49,091 nucleotides of DNA from Candidatus Microbacterium stercoravium (GTDB lineage: Bacteria; Actinomycetota; Actinomycetes; Actinomycetales; Microbacteriaceae): NCBI GenBank assembly GCA_019117025.1, contig DXAM01000140.1, positions 1 through 49,091 of the forward strand, in the 5' to 3' direction. Position numbers and translations under genes: made by a program. Positions 42,576 to 49,091 of the stretch are shown here, piece by piece. How positions within the stretch are numbered: position 1 is the stretch's first letter; each line of letters begins with the position of its first letter. The notes beneath the pieces are model-generated. The model was not told where the DNA came from and made no database searches. It saw only the letters and a list, made by a program, of their open reading frames with translations.

Positions 42576-43633
42576 CGCTGCGCACGGCCGAGCGGCCGCT
42601 GCGCATCGCCCCCGCGGCCGGGGCCGCCCCCGTGCGGCGCACCGTCTCGGTGCGGATCCTGTGGCTGCTCGCACTCGCCGCGCTGCTCGTCGTGCTCGCC
42701 GCGGCGTCCGTCGCGATCGGCTCGCGCGTCGTCGGGATCGATGAGATCCTCGCGGGCGTCGCCGGGTCGACCGACGGAATCGGCGAGGCCGCCGTGCTCA
42801 AGCGCGTGTGGCGCACGGTGCTCGCGCTGCTCGTCGGCGCGGCGCTCGGCCTCGCGGGCGGCGTGATGCAGGGCGTCACGCGGAACCCGCTCGCCGACCC
42901 CGGCATTCTGGGCGTGAACATGGGCGCTTCGCTCGCCGTCGTCATCGGCATGGCGTGGTTCGGCCTGTGGACCTTCACGGGCTTCATCTGGACCGCGATC
43001 GCCGGCGCGGCCGTGACAGCCGTGTTCGTCTACGTCGTCGGATCCCTCGGCCGGGGCGGGGCGACCCCGCTGAAGCTCGCGCTCGCCGGCGCCGCCACCT
43101 CGGCGGCCGCCCTGTCGTTCCTCAACGCGGTCGTGCTGCCGCGCGGCGACATCGCCGATCAGGCCCGGTCATGGCAGATCGGCGGCGTCGGCGGCGCGGC
43201 GCCGGCCGCGATCGGGCAGGTGCTGCCCTTCCTCGTCGTCGGAATGATCGTGTGCCTCGCGTCCGCACGGTCGCTCAACTCGCTCGCCCTCGGCGACGAG
43301 CTCGCGGCAGGGCTCGGCGAGCGCGTCGCCGTCGCGCGCGCCTTCGCGGCGCTGGGTGCCGTGCTCCTGTGCGGCGCCGCGACGGCCGTCGCGGGGCCCA
43401 TCGGCTTCGTCGGCCTCGTGATCCCTCACCTGTGCCGCCTGCTCGTCGGCGTCGACTACCGCTGGCTGCTGCCGTTCTCGGCGCTCGGCGGGGCGGCGCT
43501 CATCACGCTGTCCGACATCGTCGGCCGCGTGATCGCGCGCCCCGAGGAGATCGACGTCGGCATCATCACCGCCGTGGTCGGCGCGCCGTTCTTCATCATC
43601 ATCGTGCGGCGGCAGAGGGTGCGTGAGCTGTGA
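42572..43633 (+). CDS. Ferric siderophore permease 1 (FecCD family)
   Basis: The 353-residue permease has the hallmark VMQGVTRNPLADPGILGVNMGAS (a conserved block starting near residue 99) and GPIGFVGLVIPHLCRLL near residue 275, with about ten helices and an Arg-rich cytoplasmic N-terminus. It pairs with the next gene to form a heterodimeric channel of the FepD/FepG type. The GTG start at 42572 overlaps the lipoprotein stop and the stop overlaps the next GTG. Confidence 0.92.
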   Translation: MTLRTAERPLRIAPAAGAAPVRRTVSVRILWLLALAALLVVLAAASVAIGSRVVGIDEILAGVAGSTDGIGEAAVLKRVWRTVLALLVGAALGLAGGVMQGVTRNPLADPGILGVNMGASLAVVIGMAWFGLWTFTGFIWTAIAGAAVTAVFVYVVGSLGRGGATPLKLALAGAATSAAALSFLNAVVLPRGDIADQARSWQIGGVGGAAPAAIGQVLPFLVVGMIVCLASARSLNSLALGDELAAGLGERVAVARAFAALGAVLLCGAATAVAGPIGFVGLVIPHLCRLLVGVDYRWLLPFSALGGAALITLSDIVGRVIARPEEIDVGIITAVVGAPFFIIIVRRQRVREL

Positions 43634-44688
43634 CCGACGTCATCCCGCGCCGTCCGGAGGCGCGAAACGTCGAGCGGGTGCGCACGGCGCGCCGTTCTCG
43701 GCAGCGTCGGCGCCGCGTCACGCTCGGCGGGATCGCCGCGGCGATCGTGCTCGTCGTCGCCATCTCGCTCATGGTGGGGCATACGTTCTACACGCCGGGC
43801 GAGGTCTGGGGCGTGATCCTCGGCCGCGATGTGCCCGGTGCGTCGTTCACGGTCGGCGAGCTGCGTCTGCCGCGCGTCGTGCTCGCGGTCGTGTGCGGGG
43901 CGAGCTTCGGGCTCGGCGGCGTGACGTTCCAGACCATGCTGCGCAACCCGCTCGCGAGCCCCGACATCATCGGCATCTCGTCGGGTGCGAGCGCGGCGGC
44001 GGCCTTCGGAATCGTGGTGCTCGGACTCGACGGCGGCCAGGTGTCGCTGTTCGCGATCGTCGCGGGGCTCGCCGTGGCCGCGGCGATCTACCTGCTCTCC
44101 TTCCGCGGCGGCGTTGCAGGAACCCGCCTGATCCTGATCGGCATCGGCATGGCCGCGGTGCTCGATGCGCTCACGAACTACGTGCTGCAGCGGGCGGCGC
44201 AGTGGGAGCTGGAGACCGCGATGCGCTGGCTGACCGGCAGCCTGAACGGCTCGTCGTGGTCGGACGCAGTGCCCGCCGTGCTCGCGCTGGCAGTGGCCGG
44301 TCCGGTGCTCCTGCTGTGCGCGCGGGACCTCGGCATGCTCCGGCTGGGCGATGACACCGCGGCGGCGCTCGGCGTGCGCACGGAAGTCGTGCGCATCGTG
44401 CTGATCATCGCGGCCGTCTCGCTCATCGCGTTCGCGACGAGCGCCGCGGGCCCGATCGCCTTCGTCGCCTTCCTGGCCGGACCGATCGCGGCGCGCGTCG
44501 TCGGCCCCCACGGATCTCCGCTGATCCCCGCCGCGCTCGTCGGTGCGCTGCTCGTCGTGGTCGCCGACCTCGTCGGGCAGTTCGCGCTCGGCACGCGCTA
44601 CCCGGTCGGCGTCGTCACCGGCGCGCTCGGCGCGCCGTACCTCGTCTACCTCATCGTCCGTTCGAATCGCACGGGAGCATCGCTGTGA
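43630..44688 (+). CDS. Ferric siderophore permease 2 (FecCD family)
   Basis: This 352-residue protein is the second half of the channel. After a strongly basic N-terminus (RRPEARNVERVRTARRSRQRRRR type, residues 7-29), it has TFQTMLRNPLASPDIIGISSGAS, the FepG-like form of the family motif (99-121), and GPIAFVAFLAGPIAARVVG near residue 277. It starts at GTG 43630 and overlaps the ATPase gene by four bases. Having two different permeases separates this importer from the single-permease system at 1131-4056. Confidence 0.92.
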   Translation: MTDVIPRRPEARNVERVRTARRSRQRRRRVTLGGIAAAIVLVVAISLMVGHTFYTPGEVWGVILGRDVPGASFTVGELRLPRVVLAVVCGASFGLGGVTFQTMLRNPLASPDIIGISSGASAAAAFGIVVLGLDGGQVSLFAIVAGLAVAAAIYLLSFRGGVAGTRLILIGIGMAAVLDALTNYVLQRAAQWELETAMRWLTGSLNGSSWSDAVPAVLALAVAGPVLLLCARDLGMLRLGDDTAAALGVRTEVVRIVLIIAAVSLIAFATSAAGPIAFVAFLAGPIAARVVGPHGSPLIPAALVGALLVVVADLVGQFALGTRYPVGVVTGALGAPYLVYLIVRSNRTGASL

Positions 44689-45506
44689 CCGAATCACACA
44701 CCCTCGAGGCCGCCGACCTGTCGGTGGGGTACCGCGATCGGCGCGTCATCTCCGAGCTCGACCTCGCCGTGCGCCCCGGCCGGATCACCGCGATCGTCGG
44801 CGCCAACGCGTGCGGCAAGTCGACGCTGCTGCGCGCGCTGTCGCGGCTCCTGTCGCCGCAGGAGGGGCGGGTCGTGCTCGACGGGCGCCAGGTGCACCGC
44901 ATGCCGGCGAAGCAGCTCGCCCGCACCCTGGGACTGCTGCCGCAGTCGCCCATCGCACCCGACGGGATCACGGTCGCCGACCTCGTCGGGCGTGGGCGCA
45001 ACCCGCACCGGCGCGCCCTGTCGCGCTGGTCGTACGAAGACGACGAGGCCGTCGCGGCGGCGCTCGAGGCCACGGATGCGCTGGAGCTCGCCGACCGCGC
45101 GATCGATGAGCTGTCGGGCGGGCAGCGGCAGAAGGTGTGGATCGCGATGGTGCTCGCCCAGCGCACCGATCTGCTGCTGCTCGACGAGCCGACGACGTTC
45201 CTCGATGTGGCCCACCAGATCGAGGTGCTCGACCTGCTCGCCGACCTGAACCGCGATCGCGGAACGACGATCGTCATGGTGCTGCACGATCTGAATCTCG
45301 CCGCCCGCTACGCCGATCATCTCGTCGCGATGGCGGGAGGCGCGATCCAGGTCGAGGGCCGCCCGGAGGACGTGCTGACGGTCGACACGGTGCGCACCGT
45401 GTTCGGGCTGGAGAGCCGCATCGTCACGGATCCGACGTCCGGGCGCCCGCTCATGCTGCCGCTCGGGCGGCACCACACGGTCGGTCCCGACGCCGGTGGG
45501 GAATAG
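44685..45506 (+). CDS. Ferric siderophore ABC transporter ATPase
   Basis: This 273-residue ATPase of the FepC/FhuC type has Walker A GANACGKST (39-47), with the Cys common in iron-siderophore ATPases, LGLLPQSPIAPDGITVADLV with the Q-loop, signature LSGGQRQKVWIAM, Walker B LLLLDEPTTFLD and H-loop VLHDLNLAARYADH. It starts at GTG 44685, overlapping permease 2. It powers the four-gene importer at 41556-45506. Confidence 0.94.
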   Translation: MTESHTLEAADLSVGYRDRRVISELDLAVRPGRITAIVGANACGKSTLLRALSRLLSPQEGRVVLDGRQVHRMPAKQLARTLGLLPQSPIAPDGITVADLVGRGRNPHRRALSRWSYEDDEAVAAALEATDALELADRAIDELSGGQRQKVWIAMVLAQRTDLLLLDEPTTFLDVAHQIEVLDLLADLNRDRGTTIVMVLHDLNLAARYADHLVAMAGGAIQVEGRPEDVLTVDTVRTVFGLESRIVTDPTSGRPLMLPLGRHHTVGPDAGGE

Positions 45507-45525
45507 CGCGCCGCGCGGAACGGTT

Positions 45526-46509
45526 GTGATCGACGTGCGCCTGTCACTTCTCGATCGTTCGCGGACTCGTGCGGGGCGACCCGAGGGCGAGGCGCTGACC
45601 GACACCATCCGGCGCGCTGAGCGGGCGGAGGCGCTCGGGTTCCACCGGTTCTGGGTCGCGGAGCACCATGCGGTGCCCGGCATCGCGTCGGGATCGCCGG
45701 CCGTGCTGCTCGCGGCGATCGGACGGGCGACCCGTCGCATCCGCCTGGGGTCGGGCGGGGTGATGCTGCCGCAGCACCAGCCGCTCGTCGTCGCGGAGCA
45801 GTTCCGCATGCTCGAGGCGCTGAATCCCGCACGCGTCGATCTCGGCATCGGCAGCTCGCTCGGGTTCACCCCGGCCGTGCGCCGGGCGCTGCGCCGCGAA
45901 CGCACATCGCGGCAGGAGATCGAGGACGACGTGCGAGAGCTCGTCGCCTTCCTCGACGACGAGGCAGAGGTGACCGCGCGTCCGCGGACCGGGCGGATCC
46001 CCGTGCACCTGCTCGCAACCCGCTCGGGGATCGACCTCGCCGCGCGGCTCGGACTTCCCGTCGTGCTCGGCGGCCCCGTGGTGCGGAGCCCCGAGCTGCC
46101 GGAACGGCTCGAGCGGTACCGTTCGTCGTTCCGTCCCGGCGGAGCGCGCACAGCGCCGCACGTGATCGTCTCGCTCGACGTGTTCGCGGCGGCCGATGCC
46201 GACCGCGCGCGCGAGCTGGCCCTGCCCGAGGCGTGGGCGATGGCCATGTCCCGGCGCACGGGCGAGTTCCCGGCGTTGGAGCACCCGGAGCGGATCCTCG
46301 CTCAGCCCTGGCCGGATCGGGTGAGAGACCGCGTCGAGCGGCACCTCGCGGGCGCCGTCATCGGCACGCCCGCGCAGGCGGCCGAGCACCTGCGCAGGCT
46401 CGTCGGGTCGACGGGCGCCGACGAGATCATGGCGTCGACGTCGACCTACGATACGACGGCGCTCGCCGAGCTCGACGAGGCGCTCGTGGAGGCCGTCGGC
46501 GACGGGTAG
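45526..46509 (+). CDS. Luciferase-like flavin monooxygenase family protein
   Basis: This 327-residue protein of the bacterial luciferase superfamily (MsnO8/LLM oxidoreductase subgroup) has RLSLLDRSRT at the N-terminus, AEALGFHRFWVAEHH, IASGSPAVLLAAIGRATRRIRLGSGGVMLP and RVDLGIGSS, all typical. It would use reduced flavin or F420. GTG 45526 is preferred because it starts at the conserved strand; an in-frame GTG at 45496 would overlap the ATPase gene by 11 bases. Its place at the end of a DtxR-controlled siderophore operon suggests, but does not prove, a role in siderophore modification or iron release. Confidence 0.85.
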   Translation: MIDVRLSLLDRSRTRAGRPEGEALTDTIRRAERAEALGFHRFWVAEHHAVPGIASGSPAVLLAAIGRATRRIRLGSGGVMLPQHQPLVVAEQFRMLEALNPARVDLGIGSSLGFTPAVRRALRRERTSRQEIEDDVRELVAFLDDEAEVTARPRTGRIPVHLLATRSGIDLAARLGLPVVLGGPVVRSPELPERLERYRSSFRPGGARTAPHVIVSLDVFAAADADRARELALPEAWAMAMSRRTGEFPALEHPERILAQPWPDRVRDRVERHLAGAVIGTPAQAAEHLRRLVGSTGADEIMASTSTYDTTALAELDEALVEAVGDG

Positions 46510-46514
46510 CGAGC

Positions 46515-47357
46515 CTACGGCAGGCCGTCGAAGCCCAGGCCGCAGAGGCTGTCGAGCTCCTGCGCCGCGCGGTTGTGCTCGGCGGTCAGCTCAGCGATGT
46601 CATTCGGGTCGTTGATCTCGAGCAGAGCCTCGTAGGCTTCGGCGAGATCCTCGAGCGGTTCGCGCACCTCGTCGGTCGTCATCTGGCCCGCGAGCTTGTC
46701 GAACAGACCGCTGAGGTCGGAGGACGTGCCGTTCATCGCCTCCGGTGCTGCGCTGAAGAGCGTCTCGCAGTCGGCCTGCACGTCGGGGTCTTCGGATCCC
46801 TCGGGCGCAACGGATCCGTCGGAGTCGTCCGATCCCTCGGGCATCTCGAAGTAGTCGTCGGGGTCGTCGGGAATGAGATCGCCGTATTCGTCGACCACGG
46901 TGTTCGCGATGCCGAAGACGGTCGCGGTGACGAAGACGACGGCCGCTCCGATGCCGGCGAGGCCGCCCACGATCGAGATGATGAGCGCCGTGATGCTCAC
47001 GCCCTTGGCCGCGGCGCGCCGCGCGAGCGCGACGATCGCGAGCACCAGACCCGTGATGAGGAACAGCCAGCCCGCGAACGAGACCGACCCGAGCGTGATG
47101 CCGACATTCGGGAGGAACGCGAGGTACCCGAGGCACACGACGATGATCCCGACGATCGCGAACACGAGCGCGAGGATCGGCATGAGCGTTCCCGGGCGCG
47201 ATCGCTGCGGCGGGGCGGCCGGGGGAGGCATCGGCGGCATGCCCTGCGACGGCGGGTAAGGGGCGCCGGGTGCGGGTACGCCGCGGGCGGGCGTCTGCAT
47301 CTCAGACGCGGGCGGGACCTGTCCGGGCGATCCGTATGGAGGCTGCGGAGTGCTCAT
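46515..47357 (-). CDS. DUF4190-like membrane protein with Pro-rich N-terminus
   Basis: This 280-residue protein has a Pro/Gly/Gln-rich cytoplasmic segment (about 1-55) and three membrane helices: LMPILALVFAIVGIIVVCLGYLAFL, GSVSFAGWLFLITGLVLAIVALA and SITALIISIVGGLAGIGAAVVFVTATVFG. An acidic external domain follows (DDPDDYFEMPEGSDDSDGS) that ends with two Cys, in ADCETLF and DSLCGLG, possibly disulfide-bonded. DUF4190-like proteins are common in actinobacteria and have no known function. ATG 47357 is used; ATG 47366 is an alternative nine bases upstream. It converges on the monooxygenase gene with five bases between. Confidence 0.75.
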   Translation of the reverse strand: MSTPQPPYGSPGQVPPASEMQTPARGVPAPGAPYPPSQGMPPMPPPAAPPQRSRPGTLMPILALVFAIVGIIVVCLGYLAFLPNVGITLGSVSFAGWLFLITGLVLAIVALARRAAAKGVSITALIISIVGGLAGIGAAVVFVTATVFGIANTVVDEYGDLIPDDPDDYFEMPEGSDDSDGSVAPEGSEDPDVQADCETLFSAAPEAMNGTSSDLSGLFDKLAGQMTTDEVREPLEDLAEAYEALLEINDPNDIAELTAEHNRAAQELDSLCGLGFDGLP

Positions 47358-47424
47358 ACCCACCATTGTCCCGGTTCGTCGCGCGTTCCGCGACGCGCGA
47401 CGGAAATACGGGGGAAATCCAGAA

Positions 47425-47466
47425 GGCCCCGCCCCCGACCCGTGCGGGGGCCGGAGAGCGGGGCGC
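47425..47466 (-). terminator. GC-rich hairpin after mtlD
   Basis: Outer arms GCCCCGC (47426-47432) and GCGGGGC (47458-47464) pair, with an inner stem CCCCCG (47432-47437) and CGGGGG (47445-47450). It lies 28 bp past the mtlD stop and before the upstream end of the membrane-protein gene. On the minus strand it is followed by a weakly T-rich stretch. Confidence 0.6.
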
Positions 47467-47493
47467 CGGAGGTGCGGACTCCGGGGTGTGACG

Positions 47494-48642
47494 CTAAGCC
47501 GTGTGCCGCGCGACGACGTCGCGGACCGGTGCGTACAGCGGGTGCGACGCGTCGAGACCCGTCACGGCTTCGGTGAACGCATCGGCGTCCATGGACGCGA
47601 GATCCGACCTCATCTCGACCGCCTGCTCGTCTGCGGGATCCTCGAACGCGAGCGCGGCGTCGACGGCCTCGAGCAGCCCCGCGACGCCGAGCCCGTATTC
47701 GGCCGCCTCGGCCGCGGGCCCGATGAAGCGCTCGTGGCGCGAGAGCTTGCGCAGCGGCTGGCGCCCGACGCGCAGCACGGTGTCGGGCAGCGCCGGGTTC
47801 TTGAACCGGCGGATGATCGTCGCGCGGTACTCGGCGAGATCCTCTTCGGCGAATCCGTGCTTGCGCGCGAGCACGGCACTCGTCTCGGCGATCGCCGAGG
47901 CGACTCGGGCCTCGATCTGCGGGTCTGCGAGCGCGTCCGCGATCTTCTCGACGCCCGCGCGCGCCCCGTGGTAGGCGGTCGCCGCGTGACCCGTGTTGAC
48001 CGTGAACAGCTTGCGCTCGATGAAGGGGCCGAGGTCGTCGACGAAATGCGCGCCGGGGATCGACGGCAGATCTCCGGCGAACGGGCCCTGTTCGATCGCC
48101 CACTCGAAGAACGGTTCGACGGTGACGTCGATGCCCGCCCCCTCGGGCTGCCCCGGCACGATGCGGTCGACCGCGGTGTTCGCGAACACCGCTCGGACCG
48201 ACAGCTGCGGCCACTCGTCGCCCGCGAGCGACGCGATGTGCTCGCGCAGCTGATCCGTCGCGCCGATGGCGTTCTCGCAGGCCATGATCCTCACGGGATC
48301 CGCCTCGTCGCCGCGCGCGCGGATCCCCGCGAGCACGTGCGGCGCGATGAACTTCAGCACCGTCGGTCCGACGGCGCACGTGACGACCGCGGCCTCGGCG
48401 ACCTCAGCGGCGACGGCATCCGGATCCTCCGCACTGTTCAGCGCGCGGAACCCGGTGACCGTCACGTCGCGGCCGCCCTCGCCGACCTCGTGCACCGTGT
48501 AGGAGTCGGCCGCGTTGATCGCGTCGACGAGCGGCCCCGCGACGTCTGAGAAGACGATCTCGTAGCCGCCCTCGTGCAGCAGCGCGCCGACGAATCCGCG
48601 CCCGATGTTGCCCGCGCCGAAGTGCACGGCCTTCTTCGTCAC
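47494..48642 (-). CDS. mtlD: Mannitol-1-phosphate 5-dehydrogenase
   Basis: This 382-residue enzyme oxidises mannitol-1-phosphate to fructose-6-phosphate with NAD+. It has the dinucleotide loop FGAGNIGRGFVG (8-19) and the MtlD signature region FANTAVDRIVPGQ. The catalytic segment follows, FIERKLFTVNTGHAATAYHG, in which the Lys, Asn and His of the polyol dehydrogenase active site are visible. GTG 48642 overlaps the stop of the EIIA gene (GTGA). Together they indicate a mannitol phosphotransferase operon continuing to the right of the window. Confidence 0.95.
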   Translation of the reverse strand: MTKKAVHFGAGNIGRGFVGALLHEGGYEIVFSDVAGPLVDAINAADSYTVHEVGEGGRDVTVTGFRALNSAEDPDAVAAEVAEAAVVTCAVGPTVLKFIAPHVLAGIRARGDEADPVRIMACENAIGATDQLREHIASLAGDEWPQLSVRAVFANTAVDRIVPGQPEGAGIDVTVEPFFEWAIEQGPFAGDLPSIPGAHFVDDLGPFIERKLFTVNTGHAATAYHGARAGVEKIADALADPQIEARVASAIAETSAVLARKHGFAEEDLAEYRATIIRRFKNPALPDTVLRVGRQPLRKLSRHERFIGPAAEAAEYGLGVAGLLEAVDAALAFEDPADEQAVEMRSDLASMDADAFTEAVTGLDASHPLYAPVRDVVARHTA

Positions 48643-49091
48643 GACAGCCCGCCCTTCAGCAGTGTGTACAGCTCGTCCTCGGTCTCGGCGGCAGAGAGCC
48701 GCGCGACCGTGTCGTCGTCGCCGAACTGCACGGCGACCGACTGCAGGATCTCGAGGTGCGCGTCGCCCTTGCCGGCGATGCCGACCACGAAGGTGGCCGT
48801 GTCGCCGTCGCCCCAGTCGACGCCGCCGTCGTAGCGGATCACCGCGAGCGCGGAGCCGAGCACGGCATCCTTCGCCGCGTCCGTGCCGTGGGGGATCGCC
48901 AGGCCGTTGCCCATGAATGTCGACACGGTCTCCTCCCGGTCCTTCATGGCCTGGAAGTAGTCGCCCGTGACGGCGCCCGCGGCCTCGAGGATTCCGGCGG
49001 CCTCTTCGAGCGCCTCGTCGCGGGTGACGGATCCGGAGTGGATCTTCACGTACTCGCGCGTGAGGACGTCGGCGGGCGCCGAGCCGTCATC
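48639..49091 (-). CDS. Mannitol-type PTS EIIA component (5' end beyond window)
   Basis: The readable part is an EIIA domain of the mannitol/fructose class: SGSVTRDEALEEAAGILEAAGAV, YFQAMKDREETVSTFMGNGLAIPHGTD with the phosphorylated His, and VVGIAGKGDAHLEILQSVAVQF. It carries phosphate from HPr to the mannitol EIIB domain. A GTG at 49049 could start it, but the frame stays open to the edge and encodes DVLTREYVKIHSG, which continues the family's first strand. The true start is therefore probably outside the window. It overlaps mtlD as GTGA. Confidence 0.9.
   Translation of the reverse strand, partial: DDGSAPADVLTREYVKIHSGSVTRDEALEEAAGILEAAGAVTGDYFQAMKDREETVSTFMGNGLAIPHGTDAAKDAVLGSALAVIRYDGGVDWGDGDTATFVVGIAGKGDAHLEILQSVAVQFGDDDTVARLSAAETEDELYTLLKGGLS

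Noticed and set aside
1..49091. CRISPR array, phage or toxin-antitoxin module
   Set aside because: No regularly spaced direct repeats, cas genes, phage structural genes or paired small toxin/antitoxin genes were seen on reading both strands.

Overview
The window reads as a chromosomal segment of a high-GC Gram-positive actinobacterium, most likely of the family Microbacteriaceae (Microbacterium-like). The reasons are the strong G/C bias at third codon positions, the many GTG starts and one well-supported TTG start, the 4-nt ATGA/GTGA/TTGA start-stop overlaps, a DtxR/IdeR-type iron box, an 11-bp-phased PHO box, the sdhCDAB layout and the deoC-aldehyde dehydrogenase arrangement. The genus is an inference. 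No phage, insertion sequence, CRISPR array or rRNA operon was seen; the window is mainly metabolic and transport genes with unusually readable regulatory DNA.

Layout. 57-957: tRNA-Lys with its terminator and a TauE/SafE exporter. 1056-4056: a FecCD-type ABC importer under a Fur/Zur-type palindrome. 4085-9393: trmL, then a GntR/FCD regulator with a tripartite tricarboxylate transporter (tctCBA) and a dapA-like lyase; related operators precede the regulator and the transporter. 9399-9541: a nested REPIN-like inverted repeat between convergent genes. 9542-12216: an orphan ABC ATPase and leuA, preceded by a 15-codon leader peptide with three consecutive Leu codons and mutually exclusive hairpins that end on the leuA Shine-Dalgarno. 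12234-17384: Gfo/Idh and ThuA sugar genes, then a deoC-ALDH-short ALDH operon. 17522-22093: an MFS transporter, GNAT and pirin genes, a PadR/HAAS-domain pair with a clear operator, and an unrecognised 209-aa protein. 22098-22250: an unassigned strongly structured segment.

22304-26589: pstSCAB behind a four-repeat PHO box. 26606-31035: exonuclease III and succinate dehydrogenase (sdhC-D-A-B). 31214-32326: mannose-1-phosphate guanylyltransferase, divergent from sdh. 32492-40566: a nucleoside uptake and salvage operon (BMP-family lipoprotein, double ATPase, two permeases, cytidine deaminase, thymidine phosphorylase, adenosine deaminase). 40578-46509: an AraC regulator preceded by a 22-bp perfect inverted repeat, then a DtxR-boxed siderophore importer overlapping or abutting a luciferase-like monooxygenase. 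46515-49091: a membrane protein and the mannitol genes mtlD and EIIA, the latter running off the right edge.

How they work together. The nucleoside operon brings in nucleosides, deaminates them and phosphorolyses deoxypyrimidine nucleosides. DeoC (encoded separately) would split the resulting deoxyribose-5-phosphate, and the adjacent aldehyde dehydrogenase can remove the acetaldehyde. Two ferric-type importers appear to be under two different metal regulators. The most interesting elements are regulatory: the leuA leader attenuator, the nested repeat at 9399-9541, the structured segment at 22165-22250 and the long inverted repeat at 40578-40637. No clearly new multi-gene system was found.
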